DNA from: Dysgonomonadaceae bacterium PH5-43
GTDB taxonomy: Bacteria > Bacteroidota > Bacteroidia > Bacteroidales > Azobacteroidaceae
Reading direction: 5' to 3'
NCBI GenBank assembly: GCA_029916745.1
Contig: JARXWK010000016.1
Location: forward strand, 1-64,000
Length of the DNA stretch: 64,000 nt
The notes beneath the pieces were generated by a model. That model saw only the letters and a list, made by a program, of their open reading frames with translations. It did no database searches and was not told where the DNA came from. Shown piece after piece: positions 48,599 through 55,431 of the stretch. Every line of letters begins with the position of its first letter. Position 1 is the stretch's first letter. A program made the translations under genes and the position numbers.

Positions 48599-48769
48599 TC
48601 TTTGCTAAAAAATTAAAACACAAGGCACGAGCTTGGATACAAAGCTACAGTATTAAGTAATTGACATTGAAGTTCTGCAAGGCTTGCAGAACTAAAGAAA
48701 TGTAGATATTTGTTGGGGCTTATTACAAACTACCTTATAGATCTTATTAAATACTCTTTGTCGTTGTTA
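48599..48769. repeat. 171-bp direct repeat, copy 1
   Basis: Aligns without gaps to 49489-49659 at an offset of exactly 890 bp, with only about ten mismatches, most of them near the right end. It contains a perfect 11-bp inverted repeat around one central G (AGTTCTGCAAG at 48671-48681, CTTGCAGAACT at 48683-48693). No reading frame runs through it. It begins 2 bp from the -33 element of the structured RNA promoter. Confidence 0.9.
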
Positions 48770-48816
48770 ATAAAGTTCATAAGTTAATTCATGCAACATA
48801 AATATCTCTGCTATTG

Positions 48817-49002
48817 TTACCTTTTTCTGAAGCAATATAGAGTAATGGTTAGCACTATAAAAAACTTTGACAATGCAAATGTTGCTGTCAGAATTGTCGC
48901 TGTTACTTCATTGTCCCAATCGAATACAAATGCATGTATCGTTGCTGTTATGATAAATGCAATTATTGACAGCAACATTGCTTTTAAGGATGTTTTTCTC
49001 AT
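48817..49002 (-). CDS. small two-helix membrane protein A
   Basis: 61 residues from MRKTSLKAMLLSIIAFIITA. A GTG 33 bases upstream is possible, but the ATG is preferred. It has two hydrophobic helices separated by a polar hinge (HAFVFDWDNEVTA) and a basic end (CFRKR). It resembles protein B at 49177 in layout and in the hinge pattern aromatic-x-Asn-Glu-Thr/Val. No family was recognised. Size and charge would suit a holin-like or type I toxin-like peptide, but this is only a guess. Confidence 0.45.
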   Translation of the reverse strand: MRKTSLKAMLLSIIAFIITATIHAFVFDWDNEVTATILTATFALSKFFIVLTITLYCFRKR

Positions 49003-49065
49003 GATTTTATATATTTGGCAATTATAATTTAACACCTTTTATTTATTATATTTCATCGTACCAAA

Positions 49066-49081
49066 TACAATATATATTGTA
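49066..49081. promoter_or_regulatory. 16-bp perfect palindrome upstream of membrane protein A
   Basis: TACAATATATATTGTA is self-complementary over all 16 bases. It lies 64 bp upstream of the protein A start, a plausible operator position. With such A/T-rich sequence a chance palindrome cannot be excluded. Confidence 0.4.
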
Positions 49082-49176
49082 CTGGATTATATATAACCTT
49101 CCCATAATTGAAATTGTCTAACTTGTCTGTTTCTTTCATTTTCACAAGCCTCTTTGTTCTATCACAGTATTGTTAT

Positions 49177-49401
49177 TTACGACTTTCGTATATTTCCGTT
49201 AAATATCGCTAGCATTATTAACACTACAGTAGATATTTCAACTGTGATTGCAGAAATGATCATTATTGCAGACATCGTTTCATTTTGGTAATCCAACACT
49301 GACGCGTACACTAATGCACTTGCAAATAGCATAAATGCTGACATTAACAGTATTAATACTGTTATCCATATCAACGTTTTTAATTTCATGTAATTTCTCA
49401 T
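49177..49401 (-). CDS. small two-helix membrane protein B
   Basis: 74 residues (MRNYMKLKTLIWITVLILLM...). Two long hydrophobic helices flank the hinge YASVLDYQNETMSA, and the C-terminus is basic (NGNIRKS). It is a diverged relative of protein A. The gene lies between protein A and the second 171-bp repeat. No promoter match was found directly upstream. Confidence 0.45.
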   Translation of the reverse strand: MRNYMKLKTLIWITVLILLMSAFMLFASALVYASVLDYQNETMSAIMIISAITVEISTVVLIMLAIFNGNIRKS

Positions 49402-49488
49402 TTTATTATCCCTAATTATGTGTCGGGCACAACATTTTAATTTCGCCTACTCTAATCAGTTTTCGGCTTCCCTTTTTATCATTTAAGC

Positions 49489-49659
49489 TCTTTGCTAAAA
49501 AATTAAAACACAAGGCACGAGCTTGGATACAAAACTACAGTATTAAGTAATTGACATTGAAGTTCTGCAAGGCTTGCAGAACTAAAGAAATGTAGATATT
49601 GGTTTGGGCTTATTACAAACTACCATACCGCTCTTATTAAATACTCTTTGTCGTTGTTA
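49489..49659. repeat. 171-bp direct repeat, copy 2
   Basis: Same orientation as copy 1 at 48599-48769. The 11-bp inverted repeat with a central G is conserved at 49561-49583. The two copies bracket the two small membrane protein genes. The 23-bp-period array begins 17 bp after this copy. Confidence 0.9.
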
Positions 49660-49676
49660 CTAGATAGGCGAGCTGC

Positions 49677-49837
49677 TTCTTAGGAGATACCCCTTGCCGT
49701 TCTTAGGAGATACCCGATGCCGCTCTTAGTAGAACCTCCCCGCCTTAATACTTAAAGCACCCATTCTCTCTTAGTAGAGAGACCTCGCCTATCTCAGTAG
49801 AGAGTCAAGGGGTCTCTACTAAGAGAGGAGACCCTAA
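49677..49837. repeat. 23-bp-period degenerate tandem array (TCTTAGTAGAGA type)
   Basis: Seven units start at 49677, 49700, 49723, 49746, 49769, 49792 and 49815, each 23 bp. The core is (T/C)TCTTAG(T/G)AGA with variable 10-12-bp remainders. The last units form partly inverted copies (CTTAGTAGAGAGACC against GGTCTCTACTAAGAG). No reading frame crosses it. The remaining DNA to 49980 is A/T-rich filler with GTTAAAAGTTAA-like words. Confidence 0.8.
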
Positions 49838-49980
49838 GTGAAGCTTTGCATTTCAGTGTGCTTTGCACAAGTTAAAAGTTAAGAATTAAAAGATAAAAGT
49901 TAACGCTACTTCCATAGCTGTATGGCGAGCGAAGCGTTGCCTAAAGGTAATTCAACCTTTTGTTATGTACTTAGACGGTT

Positions 49981-51117
49981 TTATATATCAGATTCATTTA
50001 TTATTAGACTGCGGTCTAACTGTATCTTTTTTACAGAAAATCTTTCTCCTGTTATAAAATAGTTTTTAGCTAAATTTTCATCAAGCTCTCTTATGAATGC
50101 TTCCCTTATTCTTGCACACTTTTCATTTATAGAGTTTTTAGTTGGGTCAGTTACGTCTTCAATGCTTTTACGATAATCATCAATAGTGCCTCTTGTTGCT
50201 ACTTTTTTGTAAATTTCAAGAAGCTCTTTTCTGTAATCAGACAAATACTTAAACAATATCCCTTTTGGGTGCTTTAAGAACAAAAAGAATACAGCTTTGG
50301 GAAGAGGATGCATTTTTATTTCCAAGTTGTTATAGTCAGGAAGGATTATTTTATATTCGTTTGTTATTAATAAGTGGCTTAGCTTAGGCTGGGCATTTTC
50401 AAGAGAAAACAACGACTTTATAACAAGTTCATTTACGCCTAATTGTTTTAACTTTTCTATTTTAACGCGTATTTCTTCTGCTATTTTAAGTACTTCTTTC
50501 TCAAAATTTTCTGCGGCATATTCTTTTACATCAGGATTTGTAATCCCCATAAAAACATTGCTCTGTCGTTTAAGAAAGTTACACTTATGAAATTCAGTTA
50601 TTCCATTGGTTAATCTTTTATCGCCTACGTGTTGTATATACAAGTTTAGCTGTTGCCATAATTCTTTCTCTTCAAAAAAAGTAATTTGCAAATAAGAGAA
50701 GAAGTAACAATCACTCTGCGTGCCTTTGAGTCTTATAAGACCTGGATACAAATTCTTTTCTTCGTCATTGCAAATAAGAGAAAACAACAAATCATAGATA
50801 TTTTGTGCTTCTCTTTGTTTTACAGACAACTCATTGATGTGTGGAAAAATATATTGCAGAATTTTGGTTGCATCTACCTCTTTAACTTCAGACAAAAGTT
50901 TAGGAATAAACACAAACTGGTATCCTCGTTGGTTGAATAATTGGTTTACTTGTTCATAGTTATCGTTAAAGAATTTATTAAGAAACACATTATTCTCATT
51001 TTCTACATATATAATTTGCTTTGAGCTGGGTAAAAAAAGACCTTTTCTAAACTTAATTAATTTTCTCGCAGAAAGGTATTTTTCTTTTTCGTATTCATAA
51101 TTCTCTTCCGACATCAT
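49981..51117 (-). CDS. unknown protein in the queDE operon
   Basis: A 378-residue soluble protein without a signal peptide. No family name is known to me. The region near residues 280-370 (PLPKAVFFLFLKHPKGILFK, then DPTKNSINEKCARIREAFIR) resembles a C-terminal helical, winged-helix-like module I associate with several uncharacterised Bacteroidota proteins. It could bind nucleic acid. It begins 16 bp after queE on the same strand, so it is probably co-transcribed with queuosine precursor genes, but a role in that pathway is not shown. Confidence 0.7.
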   Translation of the reverse strand: MMSEENYEYEKEKYLSARKLIKFRKGLFLPSSKQIIYVENENNVFLNKFFNDNYEQVNQLFNQRGYQFVFIPKLLSEVKEVDATKILQYIFPHINELSVKQREAQNIYDLLFSLICNDEEKNLYPGLIRLKGTQSDCYFFSYLQITFFEEKELWQQLNLYIQHVGDKRLTNGITEFHKCNFLKRQSNVFMGITNPDVKEYAAENFEKEVLKIAEEIRVKIEKLKQLGVNELVIKSLFSLENAQPKLSHLLITNEYKIILPDYNNLEIKMHPLPKAVFFLFLKHPKGILFKYLSDYRKELLEIYKKVATRGTIDDYRKSIEDVTDPTKNSINEKCARIREAFIRELDENLAKNYFITGERFSVKKIQLDRSLIINESDI

Positions 51118-51133
51118 ACCTATAATTATTTGT

Positions 51134-51718
51134 TCACTCTATCCCTATTAATTTATGTATTTGCAAACTAAGTCGCCATTCGGGATTTGCTTTAATATAC
51201 TCAACGCAATAATCTATGTTGGCTTTTGTAGTTTCTTTATCGTTGGTAAATATCGGACTCAGAAGGTAATACTTTGCACGAGGTAAAGACAACAAAGAGG
51301 GTATCTCTTGACCTTTTTTTACTGGCAAACGGATTTCGTCGACTTCTTCGTTGATTTTCTTTGCATAATCGGTGTTTCCTTTCGGACTTATTACCTTGTA
51401 ATCTAAAATATCAGAAAGGCTATTATGCCCGTTACTCTCTATTGCTTGTAAATATCCTTCTTGATGAAAGCGAGATAGTATGTCATCGGTTAGCTGCAAA
51501 GTAGGTTCTCCCCCTGTCCACACTATCCATTTACAAGGGAAGTGCTTAATCTGAGATATTATCTGACTAACACTCATATCAACTCCTTCTTCGAAATCGG
51601 TATCGCAAAAGCTACATTTAAGATTACATTTGGTAAGTCGTATAAATATCGAAGCCTCGCCTTGTCTTCCCCCTTCGCCTTGTAGTGAATAAAATATTTC
51701 TTTTACATTAAGGCTCAT
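51134..51718 (-). CDS. queE: 7-carboxy-7-deazaguanine synthase QueE
   Basis: Radical SAM enzyme that contracts the ring of 6-carboxytetrahydropterin to CDG in queuosine synthesis. It has 194 residues from MSLNVKEIFYSLQGEGGRQG, and a GTG two codons earlier is less likely. The cluster motif KCNLKCSFCDTDF lies near residue 30, and WIVWTGGEPTLQ binds SAM. It overlaps the queD end by 11 bp. Confidence 0.95.
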   Translation of the reverse strand: MSLNVKEIFYSLQGEGGRQGEASIFIRLTKCNLKCSFCDTDFEEGVDMSVSQIISQIKHFPCKWIVWTGGEPTLQLTDDILSRFHQEGYLQAIESNGHNSLSDILDYKVISPKGNTDYAKKINEEVDEIRLPVKKGQEIPSLLSLPRAKYYLLSPIFTNDKETTKANIDYCVEYIKANPEWRLSLQIHKLIGIE

Positions 51719-52061
51719 ACACACACGACGTTTTGGGTGTTTCGCTTACCTCTATCGCATATAGTTCTGGCATTTGTGGCTTGAATTTATCATAAATAAA
51801 CTTTGCTATATTTTCAGAAGTTGGGTGCGCAGGTATAATATCATTAAGATGACGATGGTCTAAGGTTTTATCTATAAATTCTTTTATGGGTTTAAGTTCA
51901 TTATAGTCTTTAACGAAACCAAACTCATCTAAGGTTTCCGATTTCAGGTGAACGGTAATAACATAATTATGTCCGTGCATTCTGGCACAAGGGTGTCCAT
52001 CTTCCAACATACTTAGTATATGTGAAGCCGAAAAGGAAAATTGTTTGCTTATTTTATACAT
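51708..52061 (-). CDS. queD: 6-carboxytetrahydropterin synthase QueD
   Basis: Converts dihydroneopterin triphosphate to 6-carboxytetrahydropterin, 117 residues from MYKISKQFSFSASHILSMLE. Zinc-binding His residues are in FSASH and MHGHNYVITVHL, and the catalytic Cys is in DGHPCARMHG. DHRHLNDIIPAHPTSENIAK is the usual substrate-side motif. A TACCTTTG -7 element lies at 52084-52091. It overlaps queE. Confidence 0.95.
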   Translation of the reverse strand: MYKISKQFSFSASHILSMLEDGHPCARMHGHNYVITVHLKSETLDEFGFVKDYNELKPIKEFIDKTLDHRHLNDIIPAHPTSENIAKFIYDKFKPQMPELYAIEVSETPKTSCVYEP

Positions 52062-52083
52062 CTTAATCGTTGTTTTGTAACTG

Positions 52084-52091
52084 CAAAGGTA
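52084..52091 (-). promoter_or_regulatory. -7 element of the queD promoter
   Basis: TACCTTTG on the minus strand, 22 bp before queD. No TTG sits at 19-20 bp, so only this half of the consensus is seen. Confidence 0.5.
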
Positions 52092-52120
52092 CAAAAAAAA
52101 TGTACTTTAGGCTCGATTGA

Positions 52121-52231
52121 TTGTAAATGAATGTTAACCCAAGCTTGACAAACGCCTTTAATTGTTGTACCTTTGCGTAAGCAAAAAGTATATAGCCGCT
52201 GAGAAATAGTTCTTAGCGGCTTTTTTGTGCC
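52121..52231 (+). ncRNA. promoter-hairpin-terminator mini unit, copy 1
   Basis: TTG (52145-52147), 20 bp, TACCTTTG (52168-52175), then an 11-bp stem with one G-U pair and a 4-nt loop (GCCGCTGAGAA / TTCTTAGCGGC, 52195-52220) and six T. The transcript would be only about 45 nt. The 24 bp upstream of the TTG is conserved in the second copy at 63799-63910, while the stretch between -7 and hairpin varies. It may be a tiny RNA, a leader that terminates before glyS, or a mobile regulatory repeat. Confidence 0.7.
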
Positions 52232-52248
52232 GTTTCCCTAATAAATCG

Positions 52249-52383
52249 CACCGAGTTTCAATGGAAGATTCACTGTATTTCGACAACAAAGACACCGAGT
52301 TTAAAATAAAAGACACTGTGTTTTTTCTGTAACGCACTATGTTTTCTGCAAAAAGACTTTGAGAGCACCAAAACACATAGTTT
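52249..52383. repeat. 21-22-bp-period degenerate array (CACCGAGTTT type), copy 1
   Basis: Words like CACCGAGTTT, CACTGTATTT, CACTGTGTTT, CACTATGTTT and CACATAGTTT begin at 52249, 52271, 52293, 52314, 52335 and 52374. It directly follows the mini transcription unit. The remaining DNA to 52583 has no clear feature except a weak -7-like TTACTTTG before glyS. Confidence 0.65.
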
Positions 52384-52583
52384 GACTTTGAACACAAACG
52401 GTTAAAGATTGCAAAACGTAGTTAAATAAACAATCCGAACTCTTTGTCGCATTTCCGATTTACTTTGAGGTTCAACAGTTAGATACTACACAGTAGTTAA
52501 AGCTAAAAAGTGTTAGACAGGAGTATTAATTCAAAAAAAATAACTTACTTTGTAGCTGATTTATAAATAACGATTTTAAATTT

Positions 52584-54134
52584 ATGGCACAGCAAGAAGA
52601 TATCTTCAAAAAACTAATTTCGCACAGTAAAGAATATGGCTTTGTATTTCCTTCTTCGGAGATATATGATGGACTTGGTGCGGTTTACGATTATGGTCAG
52701 AACGGCGTTGAACTAAAAAACAATATAAAAAAATACTGGTGGGATAGTATGACCCTACTCAACGAGAATGTAGTGGGTATAGACTCTGCTATTTTTATGC
52801 ACCCTACTATCTGGAAAGCGTCTGGACACGTTGATGCTTTCAACGATCCTTTGATAGATAACAAAGACTCAAAGAAAAGATATAGAGCCGATGTGCTTAT
52901 CGAAGATTTTATAGCTAAATACGACGATAAGATAAAGAAAGAAATCGAAAAAGCTGCTAAACGTTTTGGCGAAGCTTTTGATGAAGCTCAATTTAGAGAA
53001 ACTAATCCTCGTGTTTTAGAAAACCAAAAGAAGAAAGACGACTTGTTGAAACGTTTTGCGCAAGCACTAAACGACAACAATCTTGAAGAGATTAAACAAA
53101 TAATCATTGACTGCGAAATAGCTTGTCCTGTGTCTGGCACTAAAAACTGGACTGATGTGCGTCAGTTTAACCTGATGTTTTCTACCGATATGGGGTCTAC
53201 TGCCGATGGTGCGACTAAGATTTACCTTCGTCCGGAAACTGCTCAGGGTATTTTTGTAAACTTTCTTAACGTACAAAAGACTGGACGTATGAAACTTCCT
53301 TTTGGTATTGCTCAGATAGGAAAAGCTTTCCGTAACGAAATAGTTGCTCGTCAGTTTATTTTCCGTATGCGTGAATTCGAACAAATGGAGATGCAATTCT
53401 TTGTTCGCCCTGGAGATGAACTTAATTGGTTTAACAAATGGAAAGAAACTCGTATTAAATGGCATAAGGCTTTAGGCTTTGGTGATAAGAAATACAGATT
53501 TCACGACCACGAAAAGCTTGCTCATTACGCTAACGCTGCTACCGATATAGAATTTGAAATGCCTTTCGGATTTAAAGAAGTGGAGGGTATACACTCTCGT
53601 ACTGATTTCGACTTAAAGAGTCACGAACAGCATTCGGGCAAGAAGCTGCAATTCTTCGACCCAGAACTAAATCAATCTTACGTTCCTTATGTAGTTGAAA
53701 CATCTATCGGTGTAGACCGTATGTTTTTGTCTGTGCTTGCCGGTTCGTATTGTGAAGAAAAATTAGAAAATGGTGAAACTCGTGTTGTTTTGAAGTTACC
53801 CGCAGCTTTAGCTCCTGTTAAATTAGCGGTTCTTCCTTTGGTAAAAAAAGACGGACTACCAGAAAAGGCTCGCGAAATAATAAACAATCTTAAATACGAT
53901 TTCCATTGCCAGTACGATGAGAAAGACTCTATAGGTAAACGCTACCGTCGTCAAGACGCAATAGGCACACCTTATTGTATAACCATAGACCACGACACAT
54001 TAAACGACAACTGTGTTACCATTCGTTATCGTGATACTATGGAACAAGAAAGAGTATCAATAGATAGTTTAAGCCAAATAATTGCTCAAAAAGTAGATCT
54101 AAAGTATTTATTAAAACAAATAGCTGAATCATGA
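52584..54134 (+). CDS. glyS: glycine--tRNA ligase, single-chain class II
   Basis: Charges tRNA-Gly. It has 516 residues in the homodimeric form found in Bacteroidota, archaea and eukaryotes, not the alpha2-beta2 form. Visible class II motifs are the start KKLISHSKEYGFVFPSSEIY, motif 2 near GIAQIGKAFRNEIVARQFIF and motif 3 near VVETSIGVDRMFLSVLAG. An anticodon-binding domain follows (KLAVLPLVKKDGLPEKAREI). Its stop overlaps the lemA start (ATGA). It heads a seven-gene plus-strand series. Confidence 0.97.
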   Translation: MAQQEDIFKKLISHSKEYGFVFPSSEIYDGLGAVYDYGQNGVELKNNIKKYWWDSMTLLNENVVGIDSAIFMHPTIWKASGHVDAFNDPLIDNKDSKKRYRADVLIEDFIAKYDDKIKKEIEKAAKRFGEAFDEAQFRETNPRVLENQKKKDDLLKRFAQALNDNNLEEIKQIIIDCEIACPVSGTKNWTDVRQFNLMFSTDMGSTADGATKIYLRPETAQGIFVNFLNVQKTGRMKLPFGIAQIGKAFRNEIVARQFIFRMREFEQMEMQFFVRPGDELNWFNKWKETRIKWHKALGFGDKKYRFHDHEKLAHYANAATDIEFEMPFGFKEVEGIHSRTDFDLKSHEQHSGKKLQFFDPELNQSYVPYVVETSIGVDRMFLSVLAGSYCEEKLENGETRVVLKLPAALAPVKLAVLPLVKKDGLPEKAREIINNLKYDFHCQYDEKDSIGKRYRRQDAIGTPYCITIDHDTLNDNCVTIRYRDTMEQERVSIDSLSQIIAQKVDLKYLLKQIAES

Positions 54135-54721
54135 AAAAGTCTTTAATCGTTATTTTAGTATTAGTTGTTGTTGGTATTGGTGTGTTTATGTGGTTCAAAG
54201 GCACTTACAACAACTTAGTTCAAGAAGATGAGAAGGTAAATGCTCAATGGGGTAATGTAGAAAATCAGTACCAAAGACGCTCCGACTTAATACCTAATCT
54301 TGTAGCAACAGTAAAAGGATATGCCGAACACGAACAAAGTACTTTAGAAAATGTAACTGCGGCTCGTGCAAAAGCAACGCAAACTACCATAGATCCTACT
54401 AATCTTAATGAGCAAACAATGGCTCAATTTCAAGAAGTGCAAGGAGAATTAAGCTCTGCTATTAGCCGCTTGTTAGTAAGTGTTGAAGCTTATCCCGATC
54501 TTAAAGCCAACGAAAACTTCCGCGACTTGCAAGCTCAATTAGAAGGAACTGAGAACCGCATATCAACAGAAAGGACTCGCTTCAACGACGTGGCGCAATC
54601 TTATAATAAAATGGTGAGAAGTTTCCCTACTAATATAATTGCAGGTATGTTTGACTTTGAACAAAAACCTTACTTCAAGTCTCAAGCAGGGGCAGAGACT
54701 GCTCCTCAAGTTCAATTTTAA
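54131..54721 (+). CDS. lemA: LemA family protein
   Basis: A 196-residue protein with one N-terminal membrane helix (SLIVILVLVVVGIGVFMWF) and a helical LemA domain containing VNAQWGNVENQYQRRSDLIP and NLVATVKGYAEHEQSTLENV. The end of the domain reads DVAQSYNKMVRSFPTNIIAG. The biochemical role of the family is unclear. It overlaps glyS by four bases. Confidence 0.95.
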   Translation: MKKSLIVILVLVVVGIGVFMWFKGTYNNLVQEDEKVNAQWGNVENQYQRRSDLIPNLVATVKGYAEHEQSTLENVTAARAKATQTTIDPTNLNEQTMAQFQEVQGELSSAISRLLVSVEAYPDLKANENFRDLQAQLEGTENRISTERTRFNDVAQSYNKMVRSFPTNIIAGMFDFEQKPYFKSQAGAETAPQVQF

Positions 54722-54735
54722 TTCAAATAAATTAA

Positions 54736-55422
54736 ATGAATAATCGAAAATCAATAATAACAAGCCTAATATATTCAATTATATTTGTTACAGCTGTTTC
54801 TTTTGTTGCGTGTAGTGATGATGATTCTGAGAAAGAATGGAAAAACAACAATGCAAATGCTTACGACAAAGTTGCACTCAACGCTAATCCAGACACAACT
54901 TGGATAGAACTCAAAGACTCTCCAGAAGGAATAAACGACGGAGTATATTATTGTGTGCTTAAACAAGGAGCTGGAACAGAGAAACCCATAGGTACCTCGC
55001 AAGTTAAAGTGTTGTATAAAGGGTTTTATTACAATGGAAACATCTTCGACTCTGGCACAAACAATATTAAGTCTGTCGACTTAACAGAACTTCCTGAGGC
55101 TGGAGACCCCGACTTTAATTTTGATTCAAGCGCAGTTTATCTTTTGTGGGAAGGAGCTAAATATACTTCTTATGTGTGGCTTGATGGCGAACAAAAATTT
55201 GAGGAAACAAATTACGACTTAGGCTATACTTTCTATCCTTATGGAATTGTAAGAGGGTTAAGTTATGCTATTCAGAATATGGTTGTAGGCGACAAATGGT
55301 TAGTCTGCATTCCTTACACTTTAGGTTATGGCGCAAGCGGTTTGTACTCTGGCGGCGTAACTCTCGTGCCAGGATATTCCACACTATTCTTTGAGGTACA
55401 ACTATTAGATTTTACTAAATAA
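54736..55422 (+). CDS. FKBP-type peptidyl-prolyl isomerase lipoprotein
   Basis: A 228-residue lipoprotein (signal IIFVTAVSFVAC, lipobox Cys near 26) with an FKBP domain. SQVKVLYKGFYYNGNIFDSG starts the domain and YGIVRGLSYAIQNMVVGDKW continues it. About 65 residues are inserted between these two parts, where a canonical FKBP has a short flap. The end is typical (VTLVPGYSTLFFEVQLLDF). It is probably a folding factor anchored in the periplasm or outer membrane. Gaps to its neighbours are 14 and 9 bp. Confidence 0.88.
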   Translation: MNNRKSIITSLIYSIIFVTAVSFVACSDDDSEKEWKNNNANAYDKVALNANPDTTWIELKDSPEGINDGVYYCVLKQGAGTEKPIGTSQVKVLYKGFYYNGNIFDSGTNNIKSVDLTELPEAGDPDFNFDSSAVYLLWEGAKYTSYVWLDGEQKFEETNYDLGYTFYPYGIVRGLSYAIQNMVVGDKWLVCIPYTLGYGASGLYSGGVTLVPGYSTLFFEVQLLDFTK

Positions 55423-55431
55423 TAATTTATA

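Noticed and set aside
48599-49659. Insertion sequence or transposon
   Set aside because: There is no transposase, no terminal inverted repeat and no clear target duplication. The direct repeats alone are not enough.
52158-52397. 79-codon minus-strand reading frame before glyS
   Set aside because: It runs through the mini transcription unit and the 22-bp repeats, has no recognisable domain and has a repeat-derived composition.
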